Part shown: positions 38,660-50,530 of the stretch, one piece after another | Layout: each line of letters starts with the position of its first letter | Numbering within the stretch: the first letter of the stretch is position 1 | The notes under the pieces: generated by a model | The model's input: the letters and a program-made list of their open reading frames with translations, nothing else | Databases searched by the model: none | Told to the model about the DNA's origin: nothing | Source: Stramonita haemastoma | Taxonomy: Eukaryota; Mollusca; Gastropoda; Neogastropoda; Muricidae | Reading direction: 5' to 3' | DNA length: 64,000 nucleotides | NCBI GenBank assembly: GCA_030674155.1 | Contig: CM060322.1 | Location: 66,611,901 to 66,675,900 of the forward strand | Translations under genes and position numbers: made by a program

Positions 38660-38872
38660 TTAATTTTCCTTAGTCACAATTGTCATTATCTTTCGGTGAG
38701 AAGTTTGTAAGCTAAAGTTATCTTCCTGATTTTCTCCAGCTGCTCCATTTTCTTTTGCCAGAAAAATATATGTAGTCTCAGCCATGTCTGGACTACCCAC
38801 CATTGCACAAGATTCCCCTGACAAAGCCAAACTGGACAGTCCTTTAACCAATGTCAGTTTTCCTTCTTCCAG
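38660..38872 (-). CDS. Possible exon, unidentified gene, copy C (LEEGKL frame)
   Basis: 70 codons plus stop after the same acceptor: LEEGKLTLVKGLSSLALS, GSPDMAETTYIFLAKENG, GENQEDNFSLQTSHRKI, MTIVTKEN. Intermediate in length between A and B. Confidence 0.4.
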   Translation of the reverse strand: MEEGKLTLVKGLSSLALSGESCAMVGSPDMAETTYIFLAKENGAAGENQEDNFSLQTSHRKIMTIVTKEN

Positions 38873-39414
38873 CTAAGTTGACCACATTCTAAAATATGTT
38901 GATAAAAGCACATTTGACTGTGCAAGTAAAGAAAAAGACAAACTAGCCTATGATTGACACATGGCATTAAAAATGTTGCTGAATTTGGTCTTTGTACCCC
39001 AAAGTCACAACCATACTGCCTGACTGACTGGTTTAATAGTGATACTACACACAGTGGACATGAGCAGTGACTGAATAGCATTGGTAGTGTGACTTGGCTA
39101 CATGATTCTGCAGTGGTTTAGACAGAGGCCCATGACCAAGTAGTACTGTAGACATAGAAACAGGTCAGTGCGGCACGGAAATCTCTATTCTTTTCTCACA
39201 TCCTTCATTAGACTGCTTTTTTCTGTGAAGATTACTAAGAATATGATTATTCATTAGTCACTGATGGATACAGTCTGAAGCAAATTTTGTCTTTTGTCTT
39301 ACCCATGTGTTTGAAAAAGTGATTTATTTTTGTCAAAGAGTGGAATGTTTGGAATAGATGTGTTATCAGACAGGTTTTGGTGTGGGTTGGGGGGTAGGGG
39401 GTGGGGGGTCTCAG

Positions 39415-39513
39415 GCCAAATGGTGCACACTATGGCTCGGTATGGTCCTGTGTTCACATCTGTATGGAACAACTCACAGAAAGCTGACGAGGAATCAAAA
39501 CAAGTAGATTATG
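39415..39513 (+). CDS. Possible plus-strand exon P1, copy C
   Basis: 99 bases, phase 1-1, TCTCAG acceptor and G|GTAAGA donor (better than copy A). One synonymous change relative to A in this frame. The antisense strand is also open. Confidence 0.35.
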
Positions 39514-39920
39514 GTAAGATTAAAAACATGAAAACCTCTAGCAACATACTAGTAGATTATAAAGAGTGTTCAAAAACATTTAAAAAAAAATCAGCAACAT
39601 ACTAGTAGATGATAGACATTGATCAGAAATGTGAAAACATTCAACAACATACTTGTGGAATTTTTTTTAGGGGGGGGGGGGAGTTGACTTGTTAGCACCT
39701 GATTATTTCAGGCTAAAAATTCTTGAAGAGGGTTGGTAGCTGGTGCAATGACCTGTAGACTCAGCTGGGGAAAGTGACATTTCAAGGAGACCAAGTCTCT
39801 GTGACTTTTTAGAGAAATTGTATTCATTTTATAACTGTCAGTGTTTTATCTCCCCTCCCCCATCCCCCCACTTTATTTTACAGGTTTGGGTTCTAAAATC
39901 TATAGTCACATTTATTATGG

Positions 39921-40106
39921 TCACACAACTCTTTCATCTATAAGAAGCCCGGTTGGATCAACTCTGCAGATCTCTCTTTTACTCTGAATGTTCTGAGCAT
40001 CATAGTCAGAAACTTCAATCTTCATAGCCACTAACTGCCCTTCAATTTCATGATCTTTCTTCTTGATCCAGACTGATTTTCCAAGATACTTTTTTTTTGT
40101 ACCAAA
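39921..40106 (-). CDS. Possible exon, unidentified gene, copy C (YLGKSVW frame)
   Basis: 186 bases, same length as copy A: FGTKKKYLGKSVWIKKKD to ...DPTGLLIDERVV-stop. The poly-A tract differs from A by several bases but the net frame is kept, which supports past or present coding. Confidence 0.4.
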   Translation of the reverse strand, partial: FGTKKKYLGKSVWIKKKDHEIEGQLVAMKIEVSDYDAQNIQSKREICRVDPTGLLIDERVV

Positions 40107-40608
40107 CTAAGATGATATTTAAATGTAAATTTTCTTTTGGTTTAGATTTCTTTTACTGCTGTATTTTGTCTTCCTAAAGTGGGAGTGTGGGAGTTTTGAA
40201 GGCAGGCCAAAGACATGGGTAAGCCTGTAGTCTCAAACTGTGCCTGCAAGGTGAGTGAGGCACTGCAGGTCTGCTGTGAATGGAGGGACTGGGTGGTGGT
40301 GGTGGGGGGGGCTAATAAAAATAGAAAGCCTTGGTACAAGGAAGTCCTGGTTAGCGTTCATGTCCCTTTGTGTTTGTAGTGATGCAAGTTGTTGGTACAG
40401 GGAAGTCCTAGTCGGTGTCAGTGTTCCTTTGTATGTGTAGTGCTACAGGTAGACAAATGTTCATAGTTTTTCTTCTGTTTCTTGACTTGTCAAAATGGGA
40501 ACCTTTCCAAATTTTTCCTCTTGCTTTTTGTGGTAGACATGTTGATTTGAAAGGTTGACTATCACCCATTGTATGGAGTGTTGATCATTTGTGGCATCCT
40601 AGTTATTC

Positions 40609-40862
40609 TTAATATTTCCTGTCTGCTAAAGAATTGTCACTCCATTTGTTGGCTTCATACGCTAACATCCTCTCATCTTTGAAAGTTACATTTTCTGAGT
40701 TAGCATGTTTGTGCTCCAGTTTCTGTGAAAGCTTTCTTCTTTGTGCTTCTGTTGGGAAACCTTTTGTAGTGACTGCAGTCTTCACATGGATGTGTTTCTG
40801 CAAGGTTTTCACAGCACTTCTTTTTCCTGCACTGTCTGTGACTGACTGTACTAAAGACAGGT
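40609..40862 (-). CDS. Possible exon, unidentified gene, copy C (KTLQKHIHVK frame)
   Basis: Nearly identical to 3454-3707. The last codon is Tyr rather than Cys. Same acceptor. Product unknown. Confidence 0.4.
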
Positions 40863-41240
40863 CTGCAGTGTGTCTGTGTCACTCCAGTTTTTCCTGAGTT
40901 TCTGCCCCCTTTCTTTCTGCTATCCTGTCTAACCCCACCCTTGTCCCTTGTGTGTTGGTTGGACATGTAGGAAAATACAGATACAGTCTTAGAGTGGAGT
41001 GGAAAAGTGACAGTGTGTGTGTTTGTGTGTGTATGTGTGTTTGTCTGTGTCTGTGTTGTGTGTTGTGCATGTGTGACTGTGTGTCTGTGTGTGTGTGTCC
41101 TATAGAGCAGTATAGTTGTGGTGGTCATAGTAATAGTGGTAGCTGTAGCATTAGTAACGGTAGTAAAATATAATAATAGCTAAACTGGTAATTGTAGTAT
41201 GCCATCTAATATATGTTTACATCAGTAATACTAGATATAT

Positions 41241-42345
41241 TTCATAGACTTCAAAAAGGCCTTTGACAGGGTATGGCATGACGGCCTCTGGCAAGTACTC
41301 AGGCACTTCAACATTGACAACTGCCTAATTGAAGTTATCAAGGCTCTGTACGAGAACGCAAGAAGTGCAGTTTTCATGAACAATCACGTGGGCGAGTTCT
41401 TTAAGACCACGGTTGATGTCCGCTAGGGCTGCCTTCTCTCACCTGTACTCTTCAACCTCTTCCTCGAAAACATCATAACAGAGACACTGCAAAACCACCC
41501 CACTTCAATCTCCATTGGTGGAAGACCCCTTTGCAACCTCAGACTTGCAGATGACTTTGACCTCATGGCAGCAGCAAACAAGAACTGCCAATCCTCACAG
41601 TCTAACAGATCAAGCGAGCGCATATGGCATAAAGGTCAGTACAGAGAAATCAAAGATCATGGTCAACAGCGCGAGTAATGACATCATGGAAATAAAAATG
41701 AATGGAGAAATACTGGAAGAGGTGAGCCAATTCAAATACTTAAGCTCCATCCTAACAAATGATGGCACATCAAACAATGAAGTGAAAGCTTGCATTGCAA
41801 CAGCAACATCTGCTCTAGTCAGACTCGAGAGGATCATCAGAAGCAACAACATCATCTTCTGCACCAAATACCACCTCTACAAATCCCTCTGATATCTATC
41901 CTCCTATATGGTTGTGAATCATGGACTCTGACAGCAGAGTTAGAGAGGAGAATCCAAGCATTTGAGAACAAGTACCACAGGAGACTCCTGAAAATATCAT
42001 ACAAAGAACACAATACCAATAACTATGTGAAAGAAGAAATCAAAAAACGTGTGGGCCCCAAGAGCCTTTGCTCTCCACCATAAAGAGGAGAAAGCTGATG
42101 TGGTTTGGTCACACCACAAGACACAACACCCTAGCTAAAAACCATCTTGCAAGGAACAGTCAAGGGCAAGAGAAGAAGAGGCCGCCAAAAGAAATCATGG
42201 GTTGACAACATCAAAGACTGGACTGCCCAACCCCTGCAACACCTCCTACTAGCCACACAGGATCCTGAAGCATGGAAAAAGATCGCTGTTGCGTCTTCTC
42301 TCATGTCCCCCTACGTCCTTTGGGAAATGGGACTGAGTTAGTCAG
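41241..42345 (+). pseudogene. RTE-like LINE, 5'-truncated, dead (copy C)
   Basis: Same structure as 4114-5220: FIDFKKAFDRVWHDGLW, the shared TAG in place of the VRQGC Gln, LADD-like catalytic box (RLADDF against RFADDF in A), CESWTLTAELERRIQAF, an extra frameshift near GPKSLCS, then GKRRRGRQKKSWVDN. The tail is TAGTCAGTGAGTGAG. Loss of the box Phe shows further decay. Confidence 0.8.
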
Positions 42346-42349
42346 TGAG

Positions 42350-42482
42350 TGAGGCTATTGTGTGCTGTTGGAACAATAACAACATTTACAAAACTGCAGA
42401 TACACTTACGGTGGTTGTAAAAAAAACACATTAGTGCTTATTCCATTATCTTCAATATAAAAGAATAAATAAATAAATAAAT
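42350..42482 (+). mobile_element. SINE family S1, 3' fragment
   Basis: TTTACAAAACTGCAGATACA, decayed hairpin (AACACATTAGTGCTT), AATAAATAAATAAATA tail, then a CT array. Confidence 0.7.
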
Positions 42483-42491
42483 AATCACCCC

Positions 42492-42492
42492 C

Positions 42493-42572
<80 letters not shown>

Positions 42573-42888
42573 TTCTCTCTCTGAGTCTCTCTCCTAGTAT
42601 CTGAGTTTCTCTCTGCCTCTCTGTCCCTCTGTCTCTGTCTGTTTGCCTGTCTGTCTGTCTGTCTGTCTCTCTATCTTCTCTCTTAAACACTCTTTCTCTC
42701 TCTGTTTCCCCTCTTTCTCTCTATCTGTTGTGTGTATCTGTCTTGTCTCCTGTTCTCTGGTTTGTCTGTTGTTGTTCTTCTATCCTCTTGCGTGTACTTC
42801 TGGAAATTTGGGTACTGTGTGTCTAGTCGTGTCTGTGCTCTTGTTTCTTCTTTTCTCTCTCCTTTCTCTCTCTCCATCTTCCTCCTCA

Positions 42889-42981
<93 letters not shown>
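42492..42981. repeat. CT-rich arrays
   Basis: CT array at 42497-42568, mixed pyrimidine sequence, then CT array at 42893-42981. The protein frames here are artefacts. Confidence 0.9.
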
Positions 42982-42984
<3 letters not shown>

Positions 42985-43153
42985 ATCTCTCGATGAGACT
43001 TTAAACCTTATTTTAAACTTTAAACTTTATTGTTTAAAGTTGCAATGTCTGTGAGTTGCAATGTTGTATATCTTTGTTTGCAGGGTATAATATTGTTGTG
43101 GACATTGTGTACAGACATGTGATTTTGTGAGTTGCAAGGTTGGTGTGTGGAGA

Positions 43154-43200
43154 CAGTGGAGGACAGGACAGGGAGAAAGACAGTCATGACTCTGGCAGAG
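43154..43200 (+). CDS. Exon-like block resembling the 6.2-kb pair
   Basis: GTTGGTGTGTGGAGACAGTG ... CTGGCAGAG|GTAATT resembles the blocks at 6226 and 7047 at the DNA level and reads GWCVETVEDRTGRKTVM then TLAE. The upstream acceptor is weak (GTTGCAAG). Probably a relic of the same repeat or exon family. Confidence 0.2.
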
Positions 43201-43249
43201 GTAATTACTCTGTGTGTGTGTGTTTATTTGTGTGATTATTTTTGTGTGT

Positions 43250-43930
43250 TTAATGTTGTGTGATTTTTTTGTGTGATAATATTTGTGTGCTTAGTTTTGT
43301 GTGCTTGTTTGTAGGATTATTTGTGTGTGTTTCTTTTTGTGTGTTTATTTTTTGTGTTTCTACTTTTGAAAAAATCACATTTTCTTTTGTGTTAATTTTT
43401 GTGTGTGTTGGTTTTGGGTGTTCATTTTGTGTTTTTAATGTCACAGGTTTGATGAATCTCAGGATATGTGAAGACGTGAGAAGGAACAGTTGGGGGTGGA
43501 GTCTGCTTCTGAGAAGTGTGTGTAAGATTGCACATAATTGTACAAATAACATAAAAAACCTGATATTTTCTTCTTTTTTAAGCATTGCTGAAGCATGCTG
43601 AAAACATGTGCAAAACGGGGATAATGGAGTAATAGATGTGTTTTATAATAAAAACAATACAAAAATGAGTTTTGGAATAAAAAATACATAACTTGCCTAC
43701 CATATGTATGTGTGTACCTCTCCCACAGCTGTCTGAAATCTGGCACCACTTCAGGGATCCATGGTACTGAATGGTCTGAATGGTCTTAACTTCTTGGCTG
43801 TAGCATCCTTCAAACCTTGAAATGCTTTGTGTTGTAAATGAGAAAGGTTTGACACAAGGTGTTTGTTGTCTTCTGTGCTGAATCCCATGCATTTCTCTTC
43901 AGTTGTGTATATTTTTTTTTGTTTGTGCAT
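43250..43930. other. No gene seen
   Basis: TGTG-rich start, then unique AT-rich sequence leading to the array. No supported frame. Confidence 0.4.
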
Positions 43931-43935
43931 TACAG

Positions 43936-44600
43936 GGCTGGTGTTCCATGATGACCAAGGACTGGTGGTGCCATTTTTTTTCTGTGGTAAGTGTTGAGTT
44001 TGTACGTTTCAGGTTGGGGGGGGGGGATGTGTATAGATAGTATCTATATCTATTCTGTTTGTGCTTACAGCATGGGCGTTCCATGATGACCAATGACCAA
44101 GGACTGGTGGTGCCATCTTTTTTTTCTGTGGTAAGTGTTCAGTTTGTACATGTCTGGGGGGGGGGGGGTGGATGGGGAGGGGGATGTGTATAGACAGTAG
44201 CTATATTTATTCTGTTTGTGTTTACAGTGTTGGTGTTCCATGATGACCAAGGACTGGTGGTGCCATCAGTCTCAGCAGTCGGTAAGTGTTCAGTTTGTAC
44301 ATTTTGGGGTTGGGGGTTGAGAGATGTGTATAGATAGTATCTATATTTATTCTGTTTGTGCTTACAGTTTGGTCTTTCATGATGACCAAGGAGTGGTGGT
44401 GCCATCTGTCTCTGCTTTCAGTAAGTGTTCAGTTTGTACATTATGGGGTTGGGGGTGGGTGTGTGTGTGTATAGATAGTATATATATTTATTCTGTTGCG
44501 CGTTACAGTGTCGGTGTTCAATGATGACCAGTGACAGCATAATAAGTTGTAGGGAAGTCGGTAAGTTTTCAGTACTGGTGATGCCATCTGTGTCTGCTTT
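43936..44600 (+). repeat. Tandem exon-like array, left half (5 units)
   Basis: Units about 140 bases apart, each with TATTCTGTTTGTGCTTACAG, a core on the theme TGGTGTTCCATGATGACCAA, and a GTAAGTGTTCAGTTTG donor side followed by a G-rich run. Cores: 43936-43986 (51), 44071-44130 (60), 44228-44281 (54), 44368-44420 (53), 44509-44560 (52). The fifth has a stop. Two frames are open in the best cores: CWCSMMTKDWWCHLSQQS (phase 0) and LVFHDDQGLVVPSVSAV (phase 1). Could be real mini-exons or a minisatellite that carries splice signals. Confidence 0.7.
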
Positions 44601-45273
44601 CAGTAAGTTTTCAGTTTGTAAATTTTTTTTGGGGGGGTTGGGTGTGTGTGTGTTAAGATAGTATTAGGTAGGACCACGGCAGCCACTAACGAGTAAAGCG
44701 TGGCGGAAAGTGGCAAATTAGATCTACTTTGCACCCAAATTTTTCCATCCAAATCTAAAAGAAAGCTAAAAAAAAATATACTAGTAAAAAGTTTAATGCA
44801 TTAATTAACTCTGTAAATTTCAGTTTGCAAGAATGATGACTGGATAAGTGTGAGCGATGATTTAATATCGGTAATAAACTTAAAAACTTGCCGCTACCGG
44901 AGCCTCACTGGCTGAAAACGCATCTCGGTGAATTTTCGTGCTTCCGTCTTCCAACACAATCTGTCACCCTTTCACTATACAAACCTATTCATAGCGCATA
45001 CCATTGGAAAGAAGAAACTCTCTACTAACCCATTGTATGAGAGACACTTTAGTGAAGTGTTTTTTTTTAAATACAGTATAATGCGTTTAAAAATTCCCTG
45101 CATTTTTCGGAATCGTAGAAATTTCCCTATTAATCTACAAAAAAATCCAACACAGCGTTAAAAACCTCGTTTTTTTCAAGAACAAAAACCTCATTTCAGT
45201 TTATCGGTTATTTCCGTTAAATGACATCTGATTCTCGTTTGCATACAGCACCCCCCTTTTCTAACTGACCAAA

Positions 45274-45402
45274 ATGGCGGCCTTAGCGAGTCTACACATA
45301 GATGCTTCAGACTTGCGAACGTCAATAGAGATTTTCGATGTGTACAGCGCATTCACACTCACATCTGAAGAAGTAAATGTTGTGCTTTTATTTTGTACGT
45401 AG
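45274..45402 (+). CDS. Short frame in TIR element, possible first exon
   Basis: AAAATGGCGGCCTTAGC opens 42 codons: MAALASLHIDASDLRTS, IEIFDVYSAFTLTSEEV. A GTAAAT donor-like site follows SEE. The start context and position resemble the ATGGCG frame in the TTAA element at 29659. Confidence 0.3.
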   Translation: MAALASLHIDASDLRTSIEIFDVYSAFTLTSEEVNVVLLFCT

Positions 45403-45609
45403 TTACTATCGAATCTCGATGATTTTAGATTTAAAAACTTATCGTTGATCGCAAGTTTATCCGGACTGGGATCGCAGGGAGCGAAGAACTAGGTCATCGA
45501 AGGGTGCTCTCAGAATTTATGAGCTCAGTGAAATTTTTCTATTATAACAATAAATGAGGGTGATGATTCTAGTCTAAATAGTTTCTAGTAGTGTTTGTTT
45601 TTTTCTTAG

Positions 45610-45783
45610 GATCTGTACTTTGTTATATCGTGCCGAAATGTTCGACAAAACATCGTGAAAACGAATGCAAGAATGATAACTCTTGCCTCAATCTAATTTC
45701 TAATAGACATTTGGCCGATTTTGTTTACCGTTTGTTGTGTCTGTATGCATGTAAGACCGCATTTTTAACAGAAATAGTGATTT
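45610..45783 (+). CDS. Possible THAP-like fragment in TIR element
   Basis: After a strong acceptor (TTTTTTTCTTAG) the frame reads SVLCYIVPKCSTKHREN, then ECKNDNSCLNLISNRH, open to 45783. C-x-x-x-P-x-C resembles the start of THAP zinc fingers, which occur at the N-terminus of some P-element and Kolobok transposases. The rest of a THAP domain is not evident, so this is weak. Confidence 0.2.
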
Positions 45784-46065
45784 AACGATTAGAAAACACT
45801 CCTGAATGCATCCATTTAAATTCATGGAAAACAAAACTTTTTTTTTTTAATCAGAGCATACAAGTGCTAATCAAATTGAGTAAAACTTTGTTCTCTCTGT
45901 TGGTTTCACATTTTAAGCAGTGCATGAACTTTCTTCACTTCTTTTCATTAAGTTGTTTTGTTTCACCAAACATGTAGTTAGAAAGAAAAAAAAACACAAG
46001 AAAAACTGAAAACTTTGTAATGATTTTATTGTGCACAAACAAGCCTATTAAATACTAATTTTTTA

Positions 46066-46066
<1 letters not shown>

Positions 46067-46107
<41 letters not shown>

Positions 46108-46139
46108 CACACACACACACACAAGTCACAAATCAAATA

Positions 46140-46193
<54 letters not shown>

Positions 46194-46233
46194 ATATATA
46201 TATAATTATATATATATATTATATATATAACAA

Positions 46234-46273
<40 letters not shown>

Positions 46274-46379
46274 ACACACAACACACACACAAATCAACAC
46301 ACAAACATTCAACACACACACACATCAACACACACACACACAACACACACACACACACCACACACACACACACACACAC

Positions 46380-46432
<53 letters not shown>

Positions 46433-46441
46433 CCACACACA

Positions 46442-46472
<31 letters not shown>

Positions 46473-46490
46473 CACACCACTCATACCTCT
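46067..46490. repeat. CA and TA arrays inside TIR element
   Basis: CA array 46067-46125, TA array 46141-46220, CA-rich 46240-46482 with repeated AACACA breaks. Confidence 0.95.
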
Positions 46491-46939
46491 ACAATTCATA
46501 CTTGCATGTATGCACACTTAAATAAAATGTATAGACACTAAGAATATACACAGATTAGGTAACTCACAAAAAATGTCCAAATTTGCATTTTTAATTGTAC
46601 AAGAAAAATGTTAAAAAATACAACACTAATAAGTCTATATCATACATGCATTGCAACAGTATGTCACACAGTGAAAGATATTTCAGCAAAGGTGTAGGAG
46701 GTCTGTGATATATTTAGGAAGAAACTATGCAGAGGTTAAAATCACTGGGCACAAAAAGGATACATGCAACATCAGAATGCAACATGTAAGCTCACCAGAA
46801 ACCTAAAAAAAAAAATAATAATAATAAAAGAACACAGATGATCACATGAGTACACCTATGATATATTTTACAAAAGATGCTTGACAAGACAAGGGAAGGG
46901 GGGGGGGGGTAGGGAAAAAACAAATGCAATCACTTGAAA

Positions 46940-47222
46940 TGGCCTTATAAAGACATGCCCATTGTTTCAAGACAAACATTTTGATAGGTGTACCATTTTT
47001 GTCAGTCAATTAGAAACATATATGATGTTAATGCCTATGAGGGGGAGGGGGGTTGAGTGGGGGGGGGGGGGGGGGGGGGTGGGGGGGGGGAGGTGATGGG
47101 GGGGGGGCCAGAATAACTTGGAATGCTCTTTAAAAAGACTCACTGTTTCAAGACAAATATTTTGATAGGTGTGCCATTTCTGTCAGTCAATTAGAAGCTG
47201 AGATATGATGATATGCCTATGG
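46940..47222. repeat. Internal tandem duplication plus G-rich tract in TIR element
   Basis: The block TTTCAAGACAAACATTTTGA ... CAGTCAATTAGAA occurs at about 46955-47038 and again at about 47135-47222. Between them lies a G-rich tract (47041-47108) with runs of up to 18 G. Confidence 0.8.
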
Positions 47223-47826
47223 GCTGGTTTTGTGTTATTATTTGGACAGGTTTTATGCTTCACAAATTGTTGTCATAGGGGTGTTTTGGATGACTGCAGT
47301 TTGCCTTTACATGATTTTTAGCTTTAAAAAAAAAAAAAAGCATCTGAGTAAAAAGTACAAGCTGTAATATACATCTTAGACACTTTTAGGCATTCTTGAG
47401 ATTTTTACAGGAGGGTAAAGTACCCCTTTCAGCTCAATTCGCGAGCTATTTTTAAAAAAATTCTCTGATTTTGATGTAAAATTCCATTTGTTTCCTTTGA
47501 CTTATTTTTCTGCTTTTTAGATATTTGTTTCTTCAAAGTAGCATAAAACAATATAAAACTAGTTTCAGCACTGTCAGGTTCATAATAAGCATGAGGGAGA
47601 TGTCCAAATAAGGCCTTAAATAACGAAATGACATTTTTATCCCATCTGAAAAATTTTAAAGTGGTATATCTCAAAAACCGTCTAAGATAATGATATGAAA
47701 TTTTGCATGCATCTTGATCTTGCTACTATCTTTCATTTGGGATAACAAACATCAAATTTTATGATATCTGAAAAAATGAGTGGTCCTACCTATTAGTATC
47801 TATATTTATTCTGTTTGTGCTTACAG

Positions 47827-48503
47827 TGTTGGTGTTCCATGATGACCAAGGACTGGTGGTGCCATCTGTCTCAGCAGTCGGTAACTGTTCAGTTTGTATA
47901 TTTTGGGGTTGGGGGGTGCGGGTGCGGGGTGTATAGACAGTATCTATATATATTCTGTTTGTGTGTTACAGTGTTGGTGTTCCATGATGACCAGTGACAG
48001 CATGACTGGTACTGGTGGTGGCATCTGTCTCTGCTTTCAGTAAGTTTTCAGTTTGTAAATTTGAGGGGGGGGGGGGGGGGGGGGGTTGGGAGGGGGGGCG
48101 GGTGTGTGTGTGTTTAGATAGTATCTATATTTATTCTGTTTGTGCGTTACAGTATCGGTGTTCCATGATGATCAAAGACTGGTGGTGCCATCAATTTTTT
48201 GTTATGGTAAGCATTTAGTTTGTACATTTCAGGAGGGGTGGGGGAGGGGTGTGTATAGATAGTATTTATATCCATTCTTTTTGTGTCTTACTGGAATGGA
48301 GTTCCATGATGATCAAGGACTGGTGGTACCATGTTTTTCTATGGTAAGTACTCAGTTTGTACATTTCAGGGTCATTTTAGGGTTGAGGGGGGGGAGGGTT
48401 GTATAGATGGTATATATAATTATGGTGTATATATTTCTGGTTGTGTGTTACAGGGTTGCTGTTCCATGATGATCAAGAATTGGTGGTTTGATATTTTTCT
48501 ATG
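47827..48503 (+). repeat. Tandem exon-like array, right half (5 units)
   Basis: Cores 47827-47880 (54, donor GTAACT), 47972-48039 (68, with a stop in the VFHDDQ frame), 48153-48206 (54, open, YRCSMMIKDWWCHQFFVM), about 48294-48343 (acceptor lost) and 48454-48503 (50, stop in one frame). Spacing 140-180 bases, the longer step due to a G-run at 48062-48110. Confidence 0.7.
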
Positions 48504-49110
48504 GTAAATACTCAGTTTGTACATTCTGGGTTGGGTGGGGGGTATAGATAATATCTATATATTATGTTTCTGAGTTGTGTGCTGGTGGGATTGGATGACA
48601 AAATTGACAAAACTGCACACACACAGGGATTGGCTGTAAAAAAAAAAAAGCACATGAGTGATTATTCCACTATCCTCACAATAACAGAATAAACAAATGA
48701 ATAAAACTATCACACACCCCCACACATACACAGAGTAATGAAGCAAGCATTCTTCCTGCATGTTGATAAAACTAACAGTCAAAGGGAGACAACCTACCGT
48801 CTGTTATGTGGAATCATGTTGTCGAGCAGTGTAAATGGCAACAAAGTCTTATTCTGACTTGCTGCTGCTGTTGTTATTGTTTTTCTTTCATTCAGTCTGA
48901 CGCTATACATATTTATAATTATGAAAAACTCAATATGAAAAAATCGGTCAACTAAAAATAAAGAGTGCTTTTTGAGGCCAGGTCTGCTGAAAATGCTGAC
49001 TGCAGACTCCAAGACAATGACTTCTTGCCTAAGGTCTTCCCTCCTTCATCATCAGTGTATACCCTTCTACACCCACCCCCATCTCCTTCACCCTGTCTAA
49101 GTGTGCTACT

Positions 49111-49113
<3 letters not shown>

Positions 49114-49174
<61 letters not shown>

Positions 49175-49200
49175 TTGTGTGTGTGTGTGTGTGTGTTTGT
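49114..49200. repeat. (GT)n array, tandem unit 1
   Basis: GT repeat at the same place in the unit as 50112-50232 and 51229-51320. Confidence 0.95.
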
Positions 49201-49368
49201 GGTGTATGTGTATGTATAAATGATTTTGACATTTTTAAATAATTGTTTTATATAATTGGTTGGTTTTTTTTTTACATCTGTGTAAATGATTTGAATAAAA
49301 CTACTTTGGTGTTTTGCTTTTCAAGTTTTAGTAATTATATATATCCACATATCCATCCACATACATAC

Positions 49369-49449
49369 ATCATACATACATACATACATACATACATACA
49401 TACATACATACATACATACATACATACATACATACATACATACATACAC
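49369..49449. repeat. (TACA)n array
   Basis: About 80 bases of tetranucleotide TACA. Confidence 0.97.
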
Positions 49450-50111
49450 ATATATATAATAGTCATATAATATTAATTTTTAAAAAATTAAAAATTTAAA
49501 AAATCCCACATGCGGGCTAAGTCTATTATTCTTCAATTTAAAAAAAAAAGAAAAGAAAAGAAAACTCCTTCCCATATACACACATGCACTTATTCATGGC
49601 ACACACACATACACATGCCTGGTCTACCCTGTGCCTGGGCACATGCACCCCCCCCCCCCCCCAATACACACACACAACACACACCTAAGCCTACTCACAC
49701 ACACACACACACACTCTCTCACACACACTGAGTAATGAAGCAAGCATTCTCACTGCATGTTGAAAAAGCTAATGGTCAAAGGGAGAAAACTACTGTCTGT
49801 TCTGTGGAATTATTGTTGTCGAGCGGTGTGAATGGCAGTGAAGTCCTAATCTGACTTGCTGCTGCTGCTGTTGATGTTTTTTTTTTCTGTCATTCAGTCT
49901 GACACTATATATATATTAATATGAAAAAATCAACATGAAAAAAATCTGACAACCAAAAATTGAAGAGGCATTTCAAGGCCAAGTCTGCTGAAAATGCTGA
50001 CTGCAGCCTCAAAGACACTGACTTCCTAAGGTCTTCCCTCCTTCATCATCAGTGTATACCTTTCAACACCCACTCCCATCTCCACCACCCTGCCTAGGTG
50101 TGCTACTCTGG

Positions 50112-50124
50112 GGTGTGTGTGTGT

Positions 50125-50204
<80 letters not shown>

Positions 50205-50232
50205 GTGTGTGTGTGTGTGTGTGTGTGTGTTT
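50112..50232. repeat. (GT)n array, tandem unit 2
   Basis: Long GT repeat with two breaks. Confidence 0.95.
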
Positions 50233-50358
50233 GTGTGTATGCGTGTGTATAAATGATTTTGACATTTTTTTAATTTAAAAAAAAATGTATAGTTGATTGC
50301 ATCTGTGTAAATAATTTGAATAGAACAACTTTGGTGTTTTGCTTTTCAAGTTTTAGTA

Positions 50359-50377
50359 AATATATATATATATATAA

Positions 50378-50447
<70 letters not shown>

Positions 50448-50530
50448 TAAAACTTAAAACTAAAACTATATATATATATACATAAATAGACATATATATA
50501 TATATTATATATATATATAATATTTTATAT
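50359..50530. repeat. (TA)n arrays
   Basis: TA array to 50446, then ACTAAAACTTAAAACTAAAA and shorter TA stretches. Confidence 0.95.

Larger units (their letters stand above)
37759..41240. repeat. Triplicated segment, copy C
   Basis: Follows copy A at an offset of about 37,155, including the duplicated 95-base block at about 38,400-38,490. Differences are scattered single bases and homopolymer lengths. Confidence 0.8.
44667..47790. mobile_element. 3.1-kb TIR element splitting the array
   Basis: Inverted ends GGTAGGACCAC (44667-44677) and GTGGTCCTACC (47780-47790). TATTA on both sides (44662-44666, 47791-47795) is the longest possible target duplication; TA alone is also consistent. The array resumes directly after it. 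The interior has CA, TA and G-rich tracts and no full transposase. Superfamily not assigned. Confidence 0.7.

Noticed and set aside
43936..48503. CRISPR-like array
   Set aside because: Units of about 140 bases are similar throughout, with no short identical repeats separated by unique spacers, and the DNA is eukaryotic.
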